Positions 1 through 6,450 of a stretch of 22,573 nt of DNA are shown piece after piece. The position numbers and the translations under genes are program-made. Source of the DNA: Acidobacteriota bacterium (lineage in GTDB: Bacteria; Acidobacteriota; Polarisedimenticolia; Gp22-AA2). The stretch lies in NCBI GenBank assembly GCA_016202915.1, contig JACQNT010000229.1, positions 1 to 22,573 on the forward strand. The letters run 5' to 3'. Under the pieces are notes generated by a model. That model was given only the letters and a program-made list of their open reading frames with translations. It was not told where the DNA came from and did no database searches. Each line of letters starts with the position of its first letter. Within the stretch, counting starts at the first letter, position 1.

Positions 1-2
1 GT

Positions 3-476
3 CTCAGCCCGGGATACTGGAACGACCCGCAGAAGACGCGCGAGGTCTTCCTGTCCCCGAACGGCGCCCCCGGCGATCGGATCTACCGCACGGGGGACCT
101 GGCGCGCCGCGGCGAGGACGGACAGGTCTATTTCGTCGGGCGGGTCGACGCGCAGGTCAAGAGCCGGGGCTATCGCATCGAGCTGGGAGAGATCGAGACC
201 TGCCTCGGCGCGCTGGACGGAGTGCGGGAGTGCGCGGTGGTGGCCATCCCCACGCAACGGTTCGAGGGCACGATCCTCTGCTGCGCCTACGTGCCGGCGG
301 AGGAGGAAGAGATGAATCCCGCCGCGCTCCGCCAGAGCCTGGGCCGTCTCCTGCCGGCGCACATGCTGCCCTCCCGCTGGCAGGCCTACGGCCGGCTCCC
401 CAGGAACGCCAACGGCAAGATCGACCGGGCCGTCCTCAAGCAGGCCTTCGAGCGCCATGAAGCTGCTGCCACTTGA
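3..476 (+). CDS. Free-standing amino acid adenylation enzyme (AMP-forming), C-terminal part
   Basis: The 5' end is cut by the window edge; 157 C-terminal residues are visible. They carry late core motifs of the ANL superfamily: YRTGDL (A7) near visible residue 28, a GRVDAQVKSRGYRIELGEIE segment (A8) near residue 46, and NGKID (A10) with the expected catalytic lysine at visible residue 139. The family activates a carboxylic acid, often an amino acid, as acyl-AMP and loads it onto a carrier phosphopantetheine. The protein ends about 15 residues after A10, so no PCP, condensation or thioesterase domain is fused to it. That fits DltA-like or exosortase-locus ligases better than a multidomain NRPS. 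A separate carrier protein is encoded two genes downstream. The substrate pocket lies upstream, so specificity cannot be read. An acyl-CoA or fatty-acyl ligase is a less likely alternative. Confidence 0.9.
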   Translation, partial: LSPGYWNDPQKTREVFLSPNGAPGDRIYRTGDLARRGEDGQVYFVGRVDAQVKSRGYRIELGEIETCLGALDGVRECAVVAIPTQRFEGTILCCAYVPAEEEEMNPAALRQSLGRLLPAHMLPSRWQAYGRLPRNANGKIDRAVLKQAFERHEAAAT

Positions 477-963
477 CAGCCCCGAGCTTCTCCGTCTCGT
501 CGCCGGCTGGATGTCCGGCAAGGAGAACTACCAGTGGCTGGACTTCGGCAACGGACGCCAGATCCTCACGCCGGAGTGGTTGAAGATCGCGACGCAACGT
601 GAGACCGAGGTCCTCCGGGTGTTCACGAGCGACGACGACCGGACGCCCGTCGGCGTGGTCGGCCTGACCAACGTGGATCGGGCCTTCAGGACCGCCCGCA
701 TCTGGGTCGTGTCCGGAGACAAGTCGTTCCGCGCGCGCGGCCACGCCACCCGGGCGGCATCCAGGCTCCTGACGATCGGCTTCAGGGATCTGGGCCTGGG
801 CGCGATCAACACCTGGATCGTCGAGGGCAACCCGTCGGCGCGCATCGCCGGGCGCCTGAACTTCAAACCGATCGGCAGGCAGCGGCAGTGTCACCTCATC
901 GACGGACGCGTGCACGACCGGCTATGGTTCGACCTCCTGGCCTCCGAGCATGCGGAGGATTGA
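457..963 (+). CDS. GNAT family N-acetyltransferase
   Basis: 168 residues, a normal size for a single GNAT domain of the RimJ/RimL type. The acyl-CoA pyrophosphate-binding loop appears as RARGHAT at residues 92-98, after the strand ARIWVVSG. The typical C-terminal segment NPSARIAGRLNFKPIG follows at 125-140. Such enzymes move an acyl group from CoA to an amine. The acceptor is unknown; the setting between an adenylation enzyme and a carrier protein suggests an amino sugar or aminoacyl intermediate of the polysaccharide pathway. The ATG start lies inside the end of the adenylation gene (20 nt overlap), which points to translational coupling. The stop TGA at 961-963 sits next to the start of the carrier protein gene. 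Confidence 0.85.
   Translation: MKLLPLDSPELLRLVAGWMSGKENYQWLDFGNGRQILTPEWLKIATQRETEVLRVFTSDDDRTPVGVVGLTNVDRAFRTARIWVVSGDKSFRARGHATRAASRLLTIGFRDLGLGAINTWIVEGNPSARIAGRLNFKPIGRQRQCHLIDGRVHDRLWFDLLASEHAED
954..958 (+). promoter_or_regulatory. Ribosome binding site GGAGG deciding the carrier protein start
   Basis: GGAGG lies 6 nt before an in-frame TTG at 965. The earlier in-frame ATG at 950 has no purine-rich site in front of it. This favours TTG at 965 as the start of the carrier protein. Confidence 0.5.
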
Positions 964-964
964 G

Positions 965-1267
965 TTGCCTACGGCCGCGGAGCTGCAAGAGCGGATCGGC
1001 CGGCTGTTCGCCGACAGGTTGAACCTGGATGTGCCGTCGGCCGGGACCGACCTGTTCGAGGCCGGGGCGCTCGACTCGATGGCCTTCGTGGAGCTCCTGG
1101 CGCACCTCGAGCGCGAGTTCGGGATCGCGGTGTCGCTCCAGGATCTCGAGATGGACAACTTCAGGACGATCGAGAGCATCGCCGGCTTCGTGGCCGCGCG
1201 TTTGGGGGTGAAGGAGGTTGCCCTGCAGCCCGGTCCGGCCCGGATCGCCGGCCGATCGGGTGGATGA
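965..1267 (+). CDS. Free-standing acyl/aminoacyl carrier protein
   Basis: 100 residues from TTG 965, or 105 from ATG 950. The phosphopantetheine site is GALDSMAFVELL, with the modified serine at residue 38 (codon 1076-1078). It is followed by HLEREFGI and a helix ending in IESIAGFVAARL. The pattern LFEAGALDS...VELL..LE..F.I recalls D-alanyl carrier protein DltC and the carrier proteins of exosortase-associated EPS loci. It probably receives the group activated by the adenylation enzyme at the left edge and presents it to one of the acyltransferases nearby. It shares an ATGA overlap (1264-1267) with the next gene. About 20 C-terminal residues (KEVALQPGPARIAGRSGG) extend past the usual carrier fold. 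The TTG start is chosen on the ribosome binding site and is the least certain part of the call. Confidence 0.85.
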   Translation: MPTAAELQERIGRLFADRLNLDVPSAGTDLFEAGALDSMAFVELLAHLEREFGIAVSLQDLEMDNFRTIESIAGFVAARLGVKEVALQPGPARIAGRSGG

Positions 1268-1752
1268 CGGCCATGGACCCGGAGAGCCGGCACCGGACGC
1301 TGCGGATGATGTCGAACGGGGTGTACATCATGACCTCGAGGAGCGGCGCGCGCTTCGGGGCGGCTACGGTCACCTGGGTGTCGCAGGCGTCCTTCCGGCC
1401 GCCGCTCATCATGGCGGCGCTGCGCCCGGGGAGCAACGTGTTCGCCTGCCTGCGCGACAGCGGAGTCGCGGCCCTGCATATCCTGGGGCGCGGGCAGGAG
1501 GACATGGCGCGCCGGTTCTTCGCGCCGACCGAGGCCGGCGCCTCCGGGATCAACGGCGAGCCGTTCCAGGAGGGGGTCACGGCGGCCCCGATCCTGCGCA
1601 ACGCGCCGGCGTACCTCGAGTGCCGCGTCCGGAGAATCATCGACGGCCTGGGGGACCACGCGGTGGTCGTCCTGGAAGTCCTGGACGCCTCCTGCCGGGA
1701 GCCGGTGCGCCCGATGACGATCGCCGAATCGCCCTGGGAATACGGTGGCTGA
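1264..1752 (+). CDS. Flavin reductase-like, FMN-binding split-barrel protein
   Basis: 162 residues, the usual length of the flavin reductase-like (DIM6/NTAB) family. Family features include the N-terminal TLRMMSNGVYIMTSR strand, GAATVTWVSQASFRPPLIMAAL at about residues 36-57, GSNVFACLRDSG, and the AYLECRV...GDHAVVVLEVLDA barrel strands at about 119-146. Members bind FMN and pass reducing equivalents from NAD(P)H to free flavin or to an oxygenase partner. No flavin-dependent oxygenase or halogenase is visible in the window, so the partner, if any, would lie upstream. A redox change to the carrier-bound acyl group is possible but unproven. The start at 1264 gives the ATGA overlap with the carrier gene; ATG at 1273 is an alternative. 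Confidence 0.8.
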   Translation: MTAMDPESRHRTLRMMSNGVYIMTSRSGARFGAATVTWVSQASFRPPLIMAALRPGSNVFACLRDSGVAALHILGRGQEDMARRFFAPTEAGASGINGEPFQEGVTAAPILRNAPAYLECRVRRIIDGLGDHAVVVLEVLDASCREPVRPMTIAESPWEYGG

Positions 1753-1762
1753 GGCAATCGAA

Positions 1763-2911
1763 ATGGAACGGCGGCGGAATGCGGGCCTGGCTCCGGCCGA
1801 TCGTCCCGGCACGTCCAGGGCGTCCGCGGCATCGCGGGTCCGCCCGCTCGTGGAACGGGATCTCCCGGACATCGTGCCTCTGTACGAGCGGATCTTCACG
1901 GGGCGCGGCCGGCGGGCATCCGGATCGGCGCAGGAACATCTGCAGCAGATCCTGTGCCGCAGCCCCTGGCGGGACGACGCGCTCCCCTCGCTGGTCTGCG
2001 AAGACGGCGCCGGTCGCATCGTCGGATGCCTGGGCGTGATGCCGCGCCGGATGCAGATCGGCGGCCGGTCGGTCCGTGCCGCCATCAGCCATTCCTTCAT
2101 GGTCGAGCCGGGCAGCCGGGCCAGCCTGGCCGCCCTGGCGCTCGCCCGGGCGTTTCTGGCGGGCGGCCAGGATCTCTCGATTGCCGAAGGAGGAAGCCCC
2201 TCCCGCCGCATCCTCGAGAGCCTGGGGGGCTCGACTTCGCTGCTCTACAGCCTCCGCTGGACGCGGCCGCTGCGTCCCTTGCGTTACGTCCTGTCCTACC
2301 TCAGGCGCCGAGGCCTGCCCGCTGCGGTCTCCGCGGCGCTCGCGCCAGTGTGCGCGGCCGCCGATCTGGTCGCGCCGCGGATCGTCGGCGCGTCCGTCAG
2401 AGTGCCCCGGTCGCGTCTGACGGGGCAGAGCCTCACGGCGGCGGATCTCCTGGCCTGCCTGTCCGGAATCGCGGCCGATCGCGCCTTGCGACCCCGGTAC
2501 GACGGCGAGTTCCTTGCATGGTTCCTCGATCTCCTCGCCGCCAGGAAGGGCCGCGGCCGGTTCGAGAAAGTGGCCGTCCGGGGCGCCCCCGGGGACATCG
2601 TGGGCTGGTACCTCTTCTATCTGAACCCCGGAGGCATCAGCGAAGTCGTGCAGATCGGGGCGGTGCCGGGATTCATGGGGGAGGTAATCGATCACCTCTT
2701 CGAGCATGCGTTCCGGGGGGGAACGGAGGCGGTTTCGGGCCAGATGGACCCGGCGGCCTTCCAGGCGCTGGCCGCGAGGGGGTGCGTGTTCCACCATGAC
2801 GGCGTCTCCTGGTTCCTGGTCCATTCGCGCGACCCCGAGGTGCTCGCGGCCATCCATCGGGGGGACGCCTTCCTGACGAGGTTCGAGGGTGAGTGGTGCA
2901 TCGGTTTCTGA
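1763..2911 (+). CDS. GNAT-like acyltransferase, probably two GNAT-type halves
   Basis: 382 residues, about twice a single GNAT. The first half (about 25-165) has VRPLVERDLPDIVPLYERIF, then VGCLGVMPRRMQIGGRSV and SHSFMVEPGSR, which match the beta strands before the CoA site. The second half (about 230-335) has GDIVGWYLFYL, VVQIGAVPGFMGEVIDHLFE and a later WFLVHSRDPE, resembling another GNAT core. A tandem arrangement is known from mycothiol synthase and Eis-type proteins. The end, GDAFLTRFEGEWCIGF, is compact and not GNAT-like. The acceptor is unknown; the setting suggests N-acylation in polysaccharide decoration. ATG 1763 is chosen because TGAGG lies 8 nt ahead of it; GTG 1745, overlapping the flavin reductase gene by 8 nt, is an alternative. 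Confidence 0.7.
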   Translation: MERRRNAGLAPADRPGTSRASAASRVRPLVERDLPDIVPLYERIFTGRGRRASGSAQEHLQQILCRSPWRDDALPSLVCEDGAGRIVGCLGVMPRRMQIGGRSVRAAISHSFMVEPGSRASLAALALARAFLAGGQDLSIAEGGSPSRRILESLGGSTSLLYSLRWTRPLRPLRYVLSYLRRRGLPAAVSAALAPVCAAADLVAPRIVGASVRVPRSRLTGQSLTAADLLACLSGIAADRALRPRYDGEFLAWFLDLLAARKGRGRFEKVAVRGAPGDIVGWYLFYLNPGGISEVVQIGAVPGFMGEVIDHLFEHAFRGGTEAVSGQMDPAAFQALAARGCVFHHDGVSWFLVHSRDPEVLAAIHRGDAFLTRFEGEWCIGF

Positions 2912-4106
2912 GCGTGCCGGGGGAGGTTCCGCCGTTCAACCCGTGGCGAGGAAGGCGGCGGCGCCCCCCCCGGCCTGCCGGGTGGATGTGGTCACGGGCG
3001 AACGCGCCTTTCTGGATCTGGAGCCGGCGTGGGATGGACTGGTCCGCATGGCGGGCCTCGATCATCCGTTTCTGAGCCACGCGTGGGTGCGCTCCTGGTG
3101 GGACAGCTTCGGCGCCGGCCGGACGCTCTACGTCCTTCTGGTGCGCGCCGGCGCGGAGCTGGTGGCGCTGGCGCCGCTCATGCTCGATCGGGCCCGCATG
3201 TACGGCCTGCCGCAGCGACGCATCGGCTCCCTCTGCAACGACCACACGCCGCGCTTCGACCTGGCCGTGGCGGGCCGCCAGGATGAGGCCTGCCGGGCGA
3301 TCTGGAGCCACCTCAAGGCCCAAAGCGACGACTGGGACCTCCTCGAGCTGCGCCAGCTGCCGGAAGGATCGACGGCGCTCGAGCGCCTGGCCCGGTTCGC
3401 CGAGGCCGATCGCTTCCTGGTGGGGTCCTGGCGCGCGTCCGATTCGCCTTACGTCCCGCTCCGGGAGGGCTGGGAGCGCTACTTCATGACCCTGAGCCAC
3501 AACCATCGGGCCAAGCTGCGCAAGCGCCTGCGCCGCCTGGAGCGGCAGGGAAGCGTGGCGCTCGAGACGATCGAGTCGGAGGCGGGCCTGGAACGGGCGC
3601 TCGACGATGGATGGCGGCTGGAGGCCTGCGGCTGGAAAAATCGGGCCGGCACGGCCATCCTCCGCTCGGACACCCTGCTCCGGTTCTACGCCTGCCTGGC
3701 CCGACACGCGGCCCGCGCCGGGATGCTGCGGCTGTTCTTCCTGACGGTGGGGGGCGCCCGGATCGCCTTCGCCTATGCGCTCAGCCACGCCAACAAGCTC
3801 TACGTCCTGAAATCCGGCTACGACATCGCCTATGCCGGTTATTCCCCTTATAACCTTTTGACCTGCCTGATCCTGGAGGACTGCTGCCGGCGCGGCCTGG
3901 AGGAGTACGACTTCCTCGGCGGCAACGACGAGTGGAAGCTCCACTGGACCGGAAAGGTCCGGCCGCACGACTGGCTCTATGTGTTCCCCGACCGGGTCAT
4001 GGCCCGTTTCCTGCACGGGATCAAGTTCCGCGTCGTACCGCGCCTGGCGAGCTTGCCGCTCTACCGGAGCCTGCGCGACGGATTGTCCGGATCGAGGGGC
4101 CGGTGA
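2889..4106 (+). CDS. CelD/FemAB-like GNAT-fold acyltransferase (first paralog)
   Basis: 405 residues. The N-terminal half has the HPFLSHAWVRSWWDSFG segment (59-75), where FLS..W...WW is typical of CelD/BcsL-like proteins. The C-terminal Acetyltransf_6-type domain spans about 200-345: LSHNHRAKLRKRLRRLE at 202-218, then LKSGYDIAYAGYSPYNLL at about 307-324 and YDFLGGNDEWKLHW at 340-353. This family is linked to acyl or aminoacyl transfer to amines in EPS and peptidoglycan-type substrates, and it is common in exosortase-associated EPS loci. It resembles the gene at 5256-6446, and the two lie on either side of an aminotransferase. The GTG start overlaps the previous gene by 23 nt. An N-terminal stretch of about 25 residues rich in Gly/Ala/Pro is probably not part of the fold, so a later start (GTG 2943) is possible. 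Confidence 0.8.
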   Translation: MSGASVSERAGGGSAVQPVARKAAAPPPACRVDVVTGERAFLDLEPAWDGLVRMAGLDHPFLSHAWVRSWWDSFGAGRTLYVLLVRAGAELVALAPLMLDRARMYGLPQRRIGSLCNDHTPRFDLAVAGRQDEACRAIWSHLKAQSDDWDLLELRQLPEGSTALERLARFAEADRFLVGSWRASDSPYVPLREGWERYFMTLSHNHRAKLRKRLRRLERQGSVALETIESEAGLERALDDGWRLEACGWKNRAGTAILRSDTLLRFYACLARHAARAGMLRLFFLTVGGARIAFAYALSHANKLYVLKSGYDIAYAGYSPYNLLTCLILEDCCRRGLEEYDFLGGNDEWKLHWTGKVRPHDWLYVFPDRVMARFLHGIKFRVVPRLASLPLYRSLRDGLSGSRGR

Positions 4107-5263
4107 TGTACGTCCCCTGCTGGCCCGTCCTGGCGCCGCTCAGCCTTCTCGGACGGAGGCCGGCGCGGAGTCTGCCGTTTCCGTTCAGCGCCTCCCGGCG
4201 CCACGCCTTCTACGTCGCGCGCGGGGGCATCTATCACCTGGCGCGGGCCCTGGGGTGCGCGGACGGAGGCACCGTCCTGATGCCCGATTACCACAGCGGC
4301 ACCGAGGTTTGGGCCGTTCGGGCCGCCGGGGCCACGGTCCGCTACTACCACGTGGGACGCGACCTGCAGGTCGACCTCGAAGAGCTGAAAACCCTGTGCG
4401 AGCTTCGGCCCCGGGCCCTCTACCTGATTCACTTCCTGGGCTGGCCTCAGCCGGTGAAAGAAGTGAAGCGCCTGTGCCAGGAGCGGGGCATTCCCCTGAT
4501 CGAGGACTGCGCCCTGTCCCTCCTGAGCCAGCTCGACGGCCGCCCGCTCGGGACGTTCGGAGACTTCGCGGTGTTCTGCCTGTACAAGTCGCTGCCGGTC
4601 CCGAACGGGGGGCTCCTGGTGCAGAACACCAACGGGCCGAGCGCTCTCGGCGGCCTGGATCTCAGGCGCTGCAGCCGGACGTCGGTCGTGGCTCGGATCA
4701 CGGAGCTGCTGCTCATGTGGCTGCGCTCCCGCTCGGAGCGCCTGGGCGCGGCGCTCATGCGCGGCAAGCGTGTCGCGGGGTGGACGCTCGATCGCCTCGG
4801 CATCGCGCGACTGCCGGTCGGCGACATCTCTCCGGAATTCTCGACCCCGGGATACGACATAGGCAAGCTCGACATCGCCATGTCGCCGTGGTGCGCGGCG
4901 CTTCTCGATCGTCTCGATTACGGGGCCATCGCGCGGAGGAGGCGGGAGAATTTCCTGGGGCTCGCCGGCCGGCTGGCGGGCCGCGTGGCGCTGCCGCGCC
5001 GGGACCTGCAGGAGGGAGTCTGCCCGCTGTTTTTCCCGATCCTGGTGCCGGACAAGGCCGCCGCGGCCCGGGCGCTCCGCGCGCGCGGCATCGAGGCCGT
5101 GGAATTCTGGAACTACGGTCACCCGGGGGTCGAGGATCACGCCGGTCCCGACGCCGCGTTTCTCCGACGGCATCTCCTGGAGTTGCCGATCCACCAGGAC
5201 GTCGGCCCCGCGCAGATCGAATTCATGGCGGAGCAGGTTCTGCGCCTGAATCCCTGTGCCTGA
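4106..5263 (+). CDS. DegT/DnrJ/EryC1/StrS-type PLP aminotransferase
   Basis: 385 residues, normal for this fold-type I family, which transaminates keto-sugar nucleotides. GGIYHLARAL (about 40-49) matches the usual N-terminal S-G-x-x-A-L region. MPDYHSGTEVWAVRAAGATVRYYHV (59-83) matches the cofactor-binding segment. LIEDCA at 131-136 holds the aspartate (D134) that contacts the pyridine nitrogen. The expected Schiff-base lysine is K161, in FCLYKSLPVPNGG. That context departs from the common SF...K....GEGG pattern, so the substrate may differ from classical sugar aminotransferases. The gene lies between two acyltransferase paralogs, which suggests that its product, an amino sugar or amino acid, is then N-acylated. 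The ATG overlaps the preceding TGA by one base; in-frame GTG 4103 is a near-identical alternative. Confidence 0.8.
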   Translation: MYVPCWPVLAPLSLLGRRPARSLPFPFSASRRHAFYVARGGIYHLARALGCADGGTVLMPDYHSGTEVWAVRAAGATVRYYHVGRDLQVDLEELKTLCELRPRALYLIHFLGWPQPVKEVKRLCQERGIPLIEDCALSLLSQLDGRPLGTFGDFAVFCLYKSLPVPNGGLLVQNTNGPSALGGLDLRRCSRTSVVARITELLLMWLRSRSERLGAALMRGKRVAGWTLDRLGIARLPVGDISPEFSTPGYDIGKLDIAMSPWCAALLDRLDYGAIARRRRENFLGLAGRLAGRVALPRRDLQEGVCPLFFPILVPDKAAAARALRARGIEAVEFWNYGHPGVEDHAGPDAAFLRRHLLELPIHQDVGPAQIEFMAEQVLRLNPCA

Positions 5264-6446
5264 CCCTGCCGGCGAGAGGACGTCGTCATTGGTCTCGTTC
5301 GACATCATCGAGGGTACCGAGCGCCTCATGGGATTGCGGGAGGAATGGGCCGACCTGCTCCGGGACAGCGACGCGGATTGTCTGTTCCTGACGTGGGAAT
5401 GGCTGTCGACCTGGTGGAGGCACCTGTCGCGCGACCGGCGACTGATGGTTCCCGTCGTGCGCGACCAGGGGCGGCTGGTGGCGCTGGCGCCGATGGTGAT
5501 CCGGCCGCCCGGGATTTCCAGCGTCCAGCCGTTTCCCACCATTGAATTCATGGGCGGGGGGAGCGTCGGGTCCGACTACCTGGACGTCATCGTTCGGCGC
5601 GGCCGTGAGGCGGAGGCGCTCCCGGCCCTCGCCGATTGCCTGGCGGGCGCGAACCGCCCCCTCGAGCTGGAGCAGGTCCGATTCCCCGGCAGCAGAGCCG
5701 AAGATCTCGGCGCGCACCTGGGACGGCGGGGCTGGCACGTGTTCGCGGAGGAGTCGAACGTCGCAAGGTTCATCCGCCTGGCCGGAACCACCTGGACGTC
5801 CTATCTCGCCGGTCTGGGCAACGCGCACCGCGCCAATTTCAACCGGAGGCTCCGGCGGCTCGAGCGGGAGTTCCGCGTCCGGTTCGACAGCGTGTCCACG
5901 GAGGAGCACCGGCGCGCGGCCCTGAGCCGCTTGATCGCTCTGCACCAGGCGCGCTGGCGGGAGCGCGGCTTCTCGACCGCCTTCCACACGCCGAACCATC
6001 TGCGGTTCCACGAGGAGTTCAGCCGCCTGGCGTGCGAGCGGGGTTGGCTCCGGATCTTCACCCTGTGGCTCGACGACGAGCCGGTGGCGGCCCTCTACGG
6101 GTTCAGGTACAACGGGGTCTTCTCCTTCTACCAGTCGGGGTTCGATCCCAATTACGCAGGCTTTGCCGCCGGGCTCGTCACCATGGGTCTCGCGATTCGC
6201 AGCGTCCTGGAAGAGGGCGCCTCGGAATTCGACATGCTGCAGGGGTTCGAGCGCTACAAGGAACACTGGGCCCGCGAGGCGCGCCCGCTGGGGCGCCTGG
6301 ACTTTTACCCTCCCCACCTCCGGGGCCTTCTCTACCGGGGGACCATGGAGCTGAGCCGCGCGGCCAGGAGTGCGGCGCGCAAGGTCCTTCCCGTGTCCCT
6401 CGCCGACCGGATCGCCTCGAGACGGGGATCCGGCACGAGGAGCTGA
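5256..6446 (+). CDS. CelD/FemAB-like GNAT-fold acyltransferase (second paralog)
   Basis: 396 residues with the same layout as the gene at 2889-4106. CLFLTWEWLSTWWRHLS (42-58) matches the FLS..W...WW segment of the first paralog. NAHRANFNRRLRRLERE at 189-205 matches its HNHRAKLRKRLRRLE segment. FYQSGFDPNYAGFAAG at 291-306 and DMLQGFERYKEHW at 326-338 match the conserved C-terminal pieces. Such a protein is expected to act in the cytoplasm and transfer an acyl or aminoacyl group to an amine during EPS precursor synthesis. Overall similarity between the two paralogs looks modest outside these segments, so different donors or acceptors are plausible. The GTG start overlaps the aminotransferase gene by 8 nt; TTG 5289, with GAGAGG about 10 nt upstream, is an alternative. 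Confidence 0.8.
   Translation: MPDPAGERTSSLVSFDIIEGTERLMGLREEWADLLRDSDADCLFLTWEWLSTWWRHLSRDRRLMVPVVRDQGRLVALAPMVIRPPGISSVQPFPTIEFMGGGSVGSDYLDVIVRRGREAEALPALADCLAGANRPLELEQVRFPGSRAEDLGAHLGRRGWHVFAEESNVARFIRLAGTTWTSYLAGLGNAHRANFNRRLRRLEREFRVRFDSVSTEEHRRAALSRLIALHQARWRERGFSTAFHTPNHLRFHEEFSRLACERGWLRIFTLWLDDEPVAALYGFRYNGVFSFYQSGFDPNYAGFAAGLVTMGLAIRSVLEEGASEFDMLQGFERYKEHWAREARPLGRLDFYPPHLRGLLYRGTMELSRAARSAARKVLPVSLADRIASRRGSGTRS
6437..6442 (+). promoter_or_regulatory. Ribosome binding site GAGGAG deciding the first deacetylase start
   Basis: GAGGAG lies 8 nt before GTG 6451, just across the stop codon of the upstream gene. The reading frame stays open further upstream, but that part lies inside the preceding gene and has no such site. 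Confidence 0.5.
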
Positions 6447-6450
6447 CGCC

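Noticed and set aside
457..963. First GNAT gene as a ribosomal-protein acetyltransferase (RimJ/RimL)
   Set aside because: The fold resembles that group, but the setting in an EPS operon gives no support for a ribosomal target.
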